A stretch of 35,421 nt of DNA, taken from positions 1 through 35,421 of the forward strand of contig JAHEBO010000045.1 in NCBI GenBank assembly GCA_024642215.1. The letters run 5' to 3'. This DNA comes from Limnohabitans sp. (GTDB lineage: Bacteria; Pseudomonadota; Gammaproteobacteria; Burkholderiales; Burkholderiaceae_C). Below the pieces are notes generated by a model that searched no databases, was not told the origin of the DNA, and was given only the letters and a program-made list of their open reading frames with translations. Positions 1 to 6,625 of this stretch are shown piece by piece. Each line of letters opens with the position of its first letter. Positions within the stretch are counted from its first letter, which is position 1. Both the position numbers and the translations under genes were made by a program.

Positions 1-2716
1 CTGTGGTGGGTTCATCGAACAAGAACAAGGTGCCCTTCTTCGCCAAAGACTGCTTGCTGGCTGTGGACGATTTGGCAGCACCCGCCAAGAAGCCCGCCAA
101 CTTCAAACGCTGTGCCTCGCCGCCCGACAAGGTGGGCACGGGCTGGCCCAGCTTCACGTATTCAAGACCCACATCCACGATGGGTTGCAAGGCGCGAATC
201 ACATCGCGGTCTTGTGCAAACAACGCAGCCGCCTCACTCACGGTGAGGCCCAGCACATCGGCCACATTCAAGTGACGTGCACGCAAATCACCAATGGCTT
301 GCCGCTCAATGGTGATCTCCAAAATTTCAGGACGATAACGTTTGCCATCGCAATCGGGGCAACGCAAATACACGTCGCTTAAGAATTGCATTTCTACGTG
401 TTCAAAGCCCGAGCCGCCGCAAGTGGGGCATCGGCCATCGCCGCTGTTGAAGCTGAACTTAGATGCCGTGTAGCCGCGCTGCTTCGACAATGGCGCTACC
501 GCAAAAATTTCGCGCAGTGCATCCCATGCGCCCACATAGCTCACGGGGTTGGAGCGCGCTGTTTTGCCGATGGGTGATTGGTCCACAAACACCACATCGC
601 TTAAATGATCGGCACCCAACAAGCGGTCGTGTGCGCCTGGTGCATCGGTGCTCTTGCCGAAGTGTCGTAAGAGTGCGGGGGCTAAGACGTCTTGAATCAA
701 ACTGGATTTGCCAGAGCCACTCACACCGGTCACGCACACCAAACGCTGCAGCGGAAAATCAATCGAAACGTTTTGGAGGTTGTGTTCTTTGGCGCCTTCC
801 AAAATGAGGCGCGGCGTGTTGTCGGTCACCAAACGTTTGAAGCCCATGCCCACTTGTTTTCGGCCGCCTAAGTAGGCGCCGGTGAGGGTGTCGGCGTTTT
901 TGAGATCTTCCGTACTGCCGTCAAACACAATGTGACCGCCCTTTTCGCCAGGGCCTGGGCCCATGTCGATCATGCGATCGGCCGCCATCATCACGGCGGG
1001 GTCGTGCTCCACCACCACCAGCGTATTGCCGGCGTCGCGCAGGCGGTGCATGGCTTGCGTGATGCGGTTCATGTCGCGGGGGTGCAGGCCGATGCTGGGC
1101 TCGTCCAATACAAACAACGTGTTGACGAGTGAGGTGCCCAATGCGGTCGTGAGGTTGATGCGCTGCACTTCGCCGCCGCTGAGTGTGCGGCTTTGACGGT
1201 CCAAGGTGAGATAGCCAATGCCCACATCGCACAAGTACTTCAGGCGATTGGTAATTTCTTCCAGCAAAAGCTTGAGCGCTTGCGCTTCGCCGTCTTGGCT
1301 GTTTTCTTCAATGGCCGTGGCCGACATGCGATCGAAAAAGTTGCGCAGTTTGTCGATGGGCATGATCATCAAGTCATGCAAGCTGAGGCCTGGCAAAGCT
1401 TCGAGTTGTTCGCGTGTCCACTTCACACCTTTGGGCATGAAACGTTTTTCTTTGGGCAAGGTGGCATCGGCATCTTCTGCGCTGCCGATGCGCCAGAACA
1501 GGCTGTCTGTTTTAAGACGTGCACCACCGCAAGCGCCGCATTCGGTGTAACTGCGGTATTTGGACAAGAGCACGCGGATGTGCATCTTGTAGGCTTTGCT
1601 TTCGAGGTAGGCAAAGAAGCGGTGCACGCCGTACCACTGCTGATTCCATTTGCCATTCCAGTTGGGCGAGCCTTCGATCACCCACTTTTGTTGCTCTGCG
1701 GTGAGCTTGAACCAAGGCGTGTCGCGCGGAATGCCCGCCGCTTCGGCGTGGCGCATGAGGTCGTCTTGCGCTTCTTTCCACGCAGGTGTTTGAATGGTCT
1801 TGATGGCGCCAGCTCTGAGCGTGAGCTTGTCATTCGGAATGACCAAGCCCAGATCCACACCAATCACCCGACCAAATCCACGGCAAGTTTCGCAGGCGCC
1901 TACCGCCGAGTTGAACGAAAACATCGAAGGCAGCGGCTCGGGGTATCGCAGATCGCTTTCAGGACAGTGCAAGCCGGCGGAAAAACGCCACAAATCCGTT
2001 TGATCGCCTTCGGCGATGGCATAAACGTTTAAGCGCCCACCCCGCTTCAGCGCCACCTCAATGGCTTCTACCACCCGCGCCTTCTCGGCATTGCCCAACC
2101 TGAACCGGTCGGCCACCACGTCCAGCACTTTGCGCGGCCCGGTAGGCGTCGCAACTTCCCGCTCAGCTTGCACCTTGGTAAATCCACTCGCCGACAGCCA
2201 CTGCTCAACTTGCTCGGCCGTGGTATTGCCCGGCAACTCAACTGGAAACGTCAACACCAAGCGCGGATCGCCTGCAGCTTCTGCACGCTTGAGCAGCTCT
2301 GCGTAAATGGACTCAGGCGTGTCGTGCTTCACAGGCCTCGCTGTGTCTCGGTCATGCAAATGACCCAAGCGCGCGAACAACAACTTCAAATGGTCGTTGA
2401 GTTCCGTCATCGTGCCCACTGTGGAGCGCGAACTTCTAACGGGATTGGTTTGGTCAATGGCAATGGCCGGTGGCACCCCTTCCACCTTGTCCACCGCCGG
2501 CTTGTCCATGCGGTCTAAAAACTGACGCGCATAAGCGCTGAAAGTCTCCACATAGCGACGCTGCCCCTCGGCATACAGCGTGTCAAACACCAAACTCGAC
2601 TTACCCGACCCGCTGGGCCCGGTGACCACGGTCAATTCCCCCGTGCGGATGTCCAAATCAATGTTTTTGAGGTTGTGCTGACGAGCACCGCGAATCTTGA
2701 TAAAACCGTTGGACAT
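1..2716 (-). CDS. uvrA: UvrA-family excinuclease ABC subunit A (3' end cut by window edge)
   Basis: DNA damage recognition ATPase of nucleotide excision repair. The 905 visible residues form one open frame from ATG 2716. The first Walker A is GPSGSGKS (residues 33-40), the first ABC signature LSGGE starts near residue 512, followed by VLDEPSIGLHP; the second Walker A GVSGSGKS has its Lys at 670, and the frame leaves the window in the second Walker B, FDEPTT. A C-terminal zinc module (CPTC...CPDC) is complete. In the first zinc module only one Cys of the leading pair is present (HCPES) ahead of CETC. The N-terminal wording (FSAYARQFLDRMDKP, AIAIDQTNPVRSSRST) resembles from memory the second UvrA type of Burkholderiales rather than canonical E. 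coli UvrA, so this may be a paralogue. Roughly the last 100 residues of a usual-length UvrA are missing, more if this is a longer form. The family call is firm; the subclass is inference. Confidence 0.93.
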   Translation of the reverse strand, partial: MSNGFIKIRGARQHNLKNIDLDIRTGELTVVTGPSGSGKSSLVFDTLYAEGQRRYVETFSAYARQFLDRMDKPAVDKVEGVPPAIAIDQTNPVRSSRSTVGTMTELNDHLKLLFARLGHLHDRDTARPVKHDTPESIYAELLKRAEAAGDPRLVLTFPVELPGNTTAEQVEQWLSASGFTKVQAEREVATPTGPRKVLDVVADRFRLGNAEKARVVEAIEVALKRGGRLNVYAIAEGDQTDLWRFSAGLHCPESDLRYPEPLPSMFSFNSAVGACETCRGFGRVIGVDLGLVIPNDKLTLRAGAIKTIQTPAWKEAQDDLMRHAEAAGIPRDTPWFKLTAEQQKWVIEGSPNWNGKWNQQWYGVHRFFAYLESKAYKMHIRVLLSKYRSYTECGACGGARLKTDSLFWRIGSAEDADATLPKEKRFMPKGVKWTREQLEALPGLSLHDLMIMPIDKLRNFFDRMSATAIEENSQDGEAQALKLLLEEITNRLKYLCDVGIGYLTLDRQSRTLSGGEVQRINLTTALGTSLVNTLFVLDEPSIGLHPRDMNRITQAMHRLRDAGNTLVVVEHDPAVMMAADRMIDMGPGPGEKGGHIVFDGSTEDLKNADTLTGAYLGGRKQVGMGFKRLVTDNTPRLILEGAKEHNLQNVSIDFPLQRLVCVTGVSGSGKSSLIQDVLAPALLRHFGKSTDAPGAHDRLLGADHLSDVVFVDQSPIGKTARSNPVSYVGAWDALREIFAVAPLSKQRGYTASKFSFNSGDGRCPTCGGSGFEHVEMQFLSDVYLRCPDCDGKRYRPEILEITIERQAIGDLRARHLNVADVLGLTVSEAAALFAQDRDVIRALQPIVDVGLEYVKLGQPVPTLSGGEAQRLKLAGFLAGAAKSSTASKQSLAKKGTLFLFDEPTT

Positions 2717-2769
2717 AAGGGCAAGCTTTGTAGGTGGAGGCCCAACATTCTAGGCTTGCGAAAAATTTA

Positions 2770-2794
2770 ATGGGGGTCAGATCACAATTAAATT
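2770..2794. repeat. Degenerate half copy of the GGGGTCAGATC repeat
   Basis: A run reading ATGGGGGTCAGATCACAATT diverges from the core TGGGGTCAGATCAACATTAA found at 2822, 3196 and, inverted, near 2847 and 3314. It has no visible inverted partner nearby, so it looks like a decayed half of the same repeat family. Confidence 0.5.
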
Positions 2795-2814
2795 GCTCCG
2801 CGTGTGGCTATCTC

Positions 2815-2875
2815 AAACAAATGGGGTCAGATCAACATTAATTTCCAATTAATGTTGATCTGACCCCATTTGTTT
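2815..2875. repeat. Perfect inverted repeat, 29-bp arms, REP-like
   Basis: Left arm 2815-2843 and right arm 2847-2875 are exact reverse complements separated by 3 nt (TCC). The arm core is TGGGGTCAGATCAACATTAA. It lies 23 nt past the stop of the small membrane peptide gene and about 100 nt upstream of uvrA. As RNA it would form a very stable hairpin on either strand. No U-tract follows, so it is not a classical intrinsic terminator. It shares its core with the larger element at 3196-3336. Confidence 0.85.
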
Positions 2876-2898
2876 TGGCGACTGGCGCCCTAGTTCAA

Positions 2899-3090
2899 TT
2901 ACTTGGTAGCAGGTGCGGGTGCGGCGGCAGGCGCAGCGGGTGCAGCAGCAGGTGCTTCGGCGGGTGCAGGTGCGTGGACGGCATCAGCGCCGTGTTTCTC
3001 GCCGCCCATGTCAAGGCTGTCGCCGCCTTTAGAGATGACGTACAAAGCCAGGCCGGCGAAGATAGCAAATCCAACAGCAATTTTCCACAT
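2899..3090 (-). CDS. Small membrane-anchored Ala/Pro-rich peptide, function unknown
   Basis: A 63-residue protein. The start is ATG 3090, chosen because GGAG lies 8 nt upstream; a longer in-frame reading to 3135 adds residues with no such site. Residues 2-18 (WKIAVGFAIFAGLALYV) form one hydrophobic segment, then a short polar stretch (SKGGDSLDMGGEKHGADAV), then a low-complexity tail of Ala-Pro-Ala repeats (about residues 38-63) ending in TK. This suits an inner-membrane anchor with an extended, probably periplasmic, tail. I do not recognise a named family. It stands alone between two long inverted repeats. The ribosome site and codon-like composition support a real gene, but no homology evidence is visible. 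Confidence 0.6.
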   Translation of the reverse strand: MWKIAVGFAIFAGLALYVISKGGDSLDMGGEKHGADAVHAPAPAEAPAAAPAAPAAAPAPATK

Positions 3091-3195
3091 AATTTTCTCC
3101 AAAAAAATATTGTTAATCAGGTCTAGTCGACCCACTTAAGTGAGGTCAGAGCACTTGTGCAATGGGGGTCCGTTTTAATTGGTATCAGTTTTAAA

Positions 3196-3336
3196 TGGGG
3201 TCAGATCAACATTAATTTTGTCAATCGAAGGGCATAAAGGCTAATGGGGGCTGAACGATTTCTGGTACTCCAGTATGAGGAAGCCCCCATTAGCCTTTAT
3301 GTCCTTTGATTAGAAATTAATGTTGATCTGACCCCA
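3196..3336. repeat. Nested inverted-repeat element (MITE/REP-like), 141 bp
   Basis: Outer arms 3196-3218 and 3314-3336 are a perfect 23-bp inverted pair starting TGGGGTCAGATCAAC. Inner arms 3233-3252 and 3282-3301 are a perfect 20-bp inverted pair (CATAAAGGCTAATGGGGGCT). The segments between them (3219-3232 and 3302-3313) are partly complementary, so the whole can fold as one long hairpin. The apex (3253-3281) holds a small CTGG-TACT-CCAG hairpin at 3262-3273. There is no ORF inside. The outer arms match the 2815-2875 palindrome, and a weak copy (TGGGGGTCCGTTTTAATT) begins at 3163. Together with the terminator at 3344-3367 this fills most of the gene-free stretch 3091-3404. Confidence 0.8.
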
Positions 3337-3367
3337 ATTAAAAAAGCCCTCCGCGGAGGGAGGGCTT
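3337..3367 (-). terminator. Rho-independent terminator after the MFS transporter gene
   Basis: Read on the minus strand, AAGCCCTC (3367-3360) pairs with GAGGGCTT (3351-3344), and the RNA then runs into a stretch of U (A run at 3340-3345 on the plus strand). It lies about 38 nt beyond the transporter stop codon and directly beside the 3196-3336 repeat. Confidence 0.85.
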
Positions 3368-3404
3368 GAATGTAGCACCGGGAAGGTCCCGGAAAGCTTA
3401 CAAA

Positions 3405-5165
3405 TTAGTCGTTGGCGTAGATGTCCACGTCTTTGGTTTCCTTGATGAACAAGCCACCAATCACCACGGTAGCGCCAGCAATGATGATGGGGTACCAGAG
3501 ACCGTTGTACATGTCACCTGTCTGAGCCACGATCGCGAAAGCGGTTGTAGGCAACAGACCACCGAACCAACCGTTACCAATGTGGTAAGGCAAGGACATA
3601 GAGGTGTAACGAATGCGTGTGGGGAACATCTCTACCAACATGGCAGCAATAGGACCGTACACCATGGTCACCAAAATCACCAAATAAGTGAGGATGGCAA
3701 TCACTTTGACTTTGTCAAACTTGGCCATGTCGGCTTTAGGTGGATAACCAGCAGCTTTCAAAGCAGCGCCCAAGTTGGCACCCAACAAAGTAGCGCCAGC
3801 TGTTTTCTCGTTGCTCAAATCTTTCACAGACTTGTTAGCAGCTTCCAAAGCTTTTGCATCTTGCGGTTGTGCCGCAGTGAGTTCAGCCACTTTGGCTTCG
3901 GCCTTGGCCTTGGCTTCAGCGATGTCTTCAGGTGTGTACTTCACCTTCACAACCGTCTCGCCCACCTTGATGGTGGCAGGAGTGCCGGCAGGTGCCACTT
4001 CGTTGGTGTAGCTCACAGAAGCGCCAGCCAAACGTTGCTTGGCAACGTCGCAAGAAGAAGTGAATTTCTTCGTGCCTGTAGGATTGAACTGGAATGAGCA
4101 TTCTGCTGGATCAGCAGACACCACCACTTGTGATTTAGCTTGTGCAGCGGCCAAGTCTGGGTTGGCTGCAGCAGTCAAAGCTTTGAACACTGGGAAGTAT
4201 GTGACGGCAGCCAACAAGCAGCCTGCCAAGATGATGGGCTTGCGGCCAATCTTGTCAGACAAGGTACCGAACACCAAGAAGAAAGGTGTGCCGATGATCA
4301 GAGACACCGCCACCATGATGTTGGCCGTTGCGCCGTCTACTTTCAAAGCTTGTGTCAAGAAGAACAAAGCGTAGAACTGGCCAGAGTACCAAACCACAGC
4401 TTGACCAGCGGTGAGGCCGACCAATGCCAAGATCACAATCTTCAAGTTTTTCCACTCACCGAAAGATTCGGTCAGAGGTGCTTTAGACGTTTTGCCTTCT
4501 GCTTTCATTTTGGCGAAAGCAGGTGACTCGTTCATGCTCAAACGGATGTAAACCGACACGGCCAACAGCAGAATAGAAACGATGAACGGAACGCGCCAGC
4601 CCCACTCGGCGAAGGCCTCTTCACCCGTGTAAGAACGCACGCCCAAAATCACCATCAAAGACAAGAACAAGCCCAATGTGGCTGTGGTCTGAATCCATGA
4701 AGTGTAAGCACCGCGTTTGCCCATGGGTGCGTGCTCGGCAACGTAAGTTGCAGCACCACCGTACTCACCACCCAATGCCAAACCTTGCAACAAGCGCAGG
4801 CAGATCAGGATAACTGGAGCGGCCACGCCAATGCTGGCGTAGTTGGGCAAGATACCCACGATGAACGTGGACAAGCCCATGATCAAGATGGTCACCAAGA
4901 AGGTGTACTTGCGACCGATCATGTCGCCCAAGCGGCCAAAGAAGATGGCACCGAAAGGACGGACGATGAAACCAGCAGCGAAAGCCAGCAACGCGAAAAT
5001 GAAAGCAGAACCTTCATCCAAACCGCTGAAGAACTGTTTCGCAATGATTGCGGCGAGTGAACCGTACAAGTAAAAGTCGTACCACTCGAACACGGTGCCC
5101 AGGGACGAAGCGAAGATAACCTTCTTCTCTTCGGCCGACATCGGACGTGGGTCTGTTGTAGCCAT
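3405..5165 (-). CDS. MFS transporter, metabolite:H+ symporter (MHS) type, with large periplasmic insert
   Basis: A 586-residue inner-membrane secondary transporter resembling the ProP/KgtP/ShiA branch; substrate unknown, probably a small carboxylate or zwitterion. Start ATG 5165 is chosen because GGAG lies 9 nt upstream; the frame stays open to 5321 without a better site. The MFS signature GRLGDMIGRKYT is at residues 78-89, its second-half echo LSDKIGRKP at 302-310, and the typical late motif FPTRIRYTSMSLPYHIGNGW at 514-533. Usual MHS proteins have about 430-450 residues; here about 150 extra (331-484) sit between predicted TM9 and TM10, on the periplasmic side. The insert has two Cys (356 and 372) that could form a disulphide and an Ala/Lys/Glu-rich helical stretch (412-456). 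From memory, similar inserts occur in other Burkholderiales MHS proteins. The gene is single, with its own terminator. Confidence 0.9.
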   Translation of the reverse strand: MATTDPRPMSAEEKKVIFASSLGTVFEWYDFYLYGSLAAIIAKQFFSGLDEGSAFIFALLAFAAGFIVRPFGAIFFGRLGDMIGRKYTFLVTILIMGLSTFIVGILPNYASIGVAAPVILICLRLLQGLALGGEYGGAATYVAEHAPMGKRGAYTSWIQTTATLGLFLSLMVILGVRSYTGEEAFAEWGWRVPFIVSILLLAVSVYIRLSMNESPAFAKMKAEGKTSKAPLTESFGEWKNLKIVILALVGLTAGQAVVWYSGQFYALFFLTQALKVDGATANIMVAVSLIIGTPFFLVFGTLSDKIGRKPIILAGCLLAAVTYFPVFKALTAAANPDLAAAQAKSQVVVSADPAECSFQFNPTGTKKFTSSCDVAKQRLAGASVSYTNEVAPAGTPATIKVGETVVKVKYTPEDIAEAKAKAEAKVAELTAAQPQDAKALEAANKSVKDLSNEKTAGATLLGANLGAALKAAGYPPKADMAKFDKVKVIAILTYLVILVTMVYGPIAAMLVEMFPTRIRYTSMSLPYHIGNGWFGGLLPTTAFAIVAQTGDMYNGLWYPIIIAGATVVIGGLFIKETKDVDIYAND

Positions 5166-5307
5166 AGTAGCTGTCTCCAAAAAATAGCCCTCGACACGAA
5201 GGCTTGGGCGCATTCTTGGGGGAAGCTCTGACCATCCTCTGACACCAAACCAACGGTGGCTGACAGTTTGAGGTGAAACCCTCTGTTTTAATTTCACATC
5301 ATGGAAT

Positions 5308-5321
5308 TTGATGACCATCAA
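5308..5321. promoter_or_regulatory. Candidate operator dyad TTGATG-AC-CATCAA upstream of the MFS gene
   Basis: Perfect 6-bp arms with a 2-nt spacer, about 145 nt upstream of the MFS start and 82 nt upstream of the divergent symporter small-subunit gene. It sits in the 238-nt divergent intergenic region 5166-5403, where I find no strong -35/-10 pair on either strand. The size and symmetry fit a dimeric repressor site, but the regulator is unknown and such short dyads arise by chance. Confidence 0.35.
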
Positions 5322-5403
5322 AGGGTAACTACTAGGACCTATTTACCAAGCCAAAGCTGAACCAAGTTGCCAACTGACGAGAAGGTCATGCGAAGATTGC
5401 CAA

Positions 5404-5676
5404 ATGGAAACACGCCAACTGACTGCAGAAGCATTCGCAAAACGCGTCGCGCGACTGCGTTGGTGCTTGTTGTGTTTGTGGGGCAGCGTCACTTTTTGTG
5501 TGGCCTTCTTTGCACGCGATTTGAACTTTGTGATGTTCGATCGGCCTGTTGGATTTTGGATGGCGGCGCAGGGCTCGGTCTTGGTGTTCTTGGCAATTAC
5601 ATGGGTGTACGCACTGCTGGTCAACCACTGGGAAAAGCAAACGCCTTCGCAACAGCTATCAGAACAAGACCTCTAA
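5404..5676 (+). CDS. DUF4212 protein: sodium/solute symporter small subunit (orphan)
   Basis: A 90-residue protein with two hydrophobic segments (about residues 19-37 and 50-73). The stretch VGFWMAAQGSVLVFLAITWVY matches in style the conserved GFWFAQQGS...VYA core of the DUF4212 family, the small subunit of a class of SSS-type sodium:solute symporters. In the usual arrangement the large permease subunit gene follows directly. Here the next gene is on the opposite strand, its stop only 4 nt away (5681), and no SSS permease exists in the window. It is either an orphan or partners with a permease elsewhere. The start ATG 5404 is the first in frame; the ribosome site is weak (GAAG, 9 nt upstream). 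The family call is from recalled motif similarity. Confidence 0.75.
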   Translation: METRQLTAEAFAKRVARLRWCLLCLWGSVTFCVAFFARDLNFVMFDRPVGFWMAAQGSVLVFLAITWVYALLVNHWEKQTPSQQLSEQDL

Positions 5677-5680
5677 AGAT

Positions 5681-6352
5681 TCACTTCTTCTCTGGTGCGC
5701 GACGAATACCTACTGGCAGTTTAGTCACATCACACCATTCAGCACTTTGAAACCACGTGTCGCCCTCTAAGTAAGCACGCAGCATGGGCAAGGCATCTTG
5801 GCCCCAGAACACTTGCCCATCCACCACCATGCTGGGCACACCAAACAAGCCTAGGGCAATCGCGCTCTCGGTTTGCTGCTGCAACATGCGCTTTACATCG
5901 TCAGATTGCGGATCTATGGCCGCACCTTGAAGCGAAGCCTGCGACAGCAAATGCGTTTGCAATGTGGCCAAGCGTTCTGAATCTGTGGCTTCCAAACCTT
6001 CGCACCAGACGTGTTTGAAAATACTTTCAACCACATAACGATTGGGCTCACCGTTTGCAGAGGTGGCCACCGCCAAACGCAGCAATGCCAAGGGGTTGAA
6101 CGGGTGTGACGCAGGCATTTTCAAAACAGTGCCCTGTTGCTTGGCCAGCCACATCACTTGTCGATAGGTCCAATCGCGCTTGCCTGGCATTTCTGCAGGA
6201 CCCAATTGACCGTGGTGCTTGAGCAAAGCGCCAAACAACACGGGGTGGTAGTGCACGCGGTGGCTGATGCCTTCGAGTGTTTTGGGCAAAGTCTGAAAGG
6301 CCAACCAGGCATAAGGCGAAATGAAATCAAAATAGAAATGAATTTCTTTCAT
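5681..6352 (-). CDS. 2-hydroxychromene-2-carboxylate isomerase family protein (DsbA-like, kappa-GST fold)
   Basis: A 223-residue thioredoxin-fold protein. It opens with KEIHFYFDFISPYAW, the hallmark N-terminus of HCCA isomerases, with the catalytic Ser at residue 12; the later ALGLFGVPSMVVDGQVFWGQD is the cis-Pro loop and C-terminal motif of this DsbA-superfamily group. Characterised members use glutathione to isomerise a naphthalene degradation intermediate, but no aromatic ring-cleavage genes lie here, so the true substrate is unknown. It is the last gene of the operon. Its ATG (6352) overlaps the stop of the DUF1289 gene (ATGA), implying translational coupling. The frame upstream stays open to 6439, but that would run into the DUF1289 gene. 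Converges on the symporter small-subunit gene with no obvious terminator between. Confidence 0.88.
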   Translation of the reverse strand: MKEIHFYFDFISPYAWLAFQTLPKTLEGISHRVHYHPVLFGALLKHHGQLGPAEMPGKRDWTYRQVMWLAKQQGTVLKMPASHPFNPLALLRLAVATSANGEPNRYVVESIFKHVWCEGLEATDSERLATLQTHLLSQASLQGAAIDPQSDDVKRMLQQQTESAIALGLFGVPSMVVDGQVFWGQDALPMLRAYLEGDTWFQSAEWCDVTKLPVGIRRAPEKK

Positions 6353-6591
6353 GAAGCCAAACCTCGCAATTTGTCTGCACAGCGCACTTGAATTTGCTGC
6401 CACACATCGCGCTGTTGGGCACCAGGCATTTGGCCCCATGCGGCAATCTCATCGAGACTGCGCAAACAACCCTCACACAGGCCCGTTTGAGGATGAATGA
6501 CGCAAATTGACACGCAAGGCGACGGCACATGGACCGAGTCTGAATTCAAGACTTGGTCTGCGCGGGTTTGCAATCTGGACAACTGGCTCAT
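6349..6591 (-). CDS. DUF1289 domain small Cys-rich protein
   Basis: An 80-residue protein. PCVSICVIHPQTGLCEGCLRS (residues 25-45) is the DUF1289 core with Cys at 26, 30, 39 and 42, followed by LDEIAAWGQM, the second conserved part. Four Cys in this spacing suggest metal or Fe-S binding, but no function is established for the family that I can cite. It lies 34 nt after the HMG-CoA lyase gene and overlaps the isomerase gene by ATGA. The start at 6591 has only a weak ribosome site; a start nearer the Cys core is possible. Confidence 0.8.
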   Translation of the reverse strand: MSQLSRLQTRADQVLNSDSVHVPSPCVSICVIHPQTGLCEGCLRSLDEIAAWGQMPGAQQRDVWQQIQVRCADKLRGLAS

Positions 6592-6625
6592 GGTGCCGAG
6601 GATATCGCTTTGTGCAAAACCCTGC

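Noticed and set aside
1193-2032. Long plus-strand open frame (279 codons) opposite uvrA
   Set aside because: It lies wholly antisense to a clear UvrA reading frame; its translation has no recognisable motif and reflects codon bias of the real gene.
1-2716. Frameshift or pseudogene in uvrA
   Set aside because: Checked in-frame positions of both Walker A motifs and the first signature; all share the frame of ATG 2716.
2770-3336. CRISPR array
   Set aside because: The repeats are inverted, few and irregularly spaced, with no unique spacers of constant length and no cas genes.
3366-4097. Plus-strand open frame of 243 codons opposite the transporter gene
   Set aside because: It begins inside the transporter's terminator, has no ribosome site, and mirrors the conserved MFS coding frame.
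5166-5321. Longer N-terminus (52 extra residues) for the MFS transporter
   Set aside because: The extra residues are Arg-rich and unlike any transporter leader; a GGAG site precedes the ATG at 5165.
5681-6352. Naphthalene/aromatic degradation cluster
   Set aside because: Only one HCCA-isomerase-like gene is present; no dioxygenase, aldolase or dehydrogenase of that pathway is nearby.
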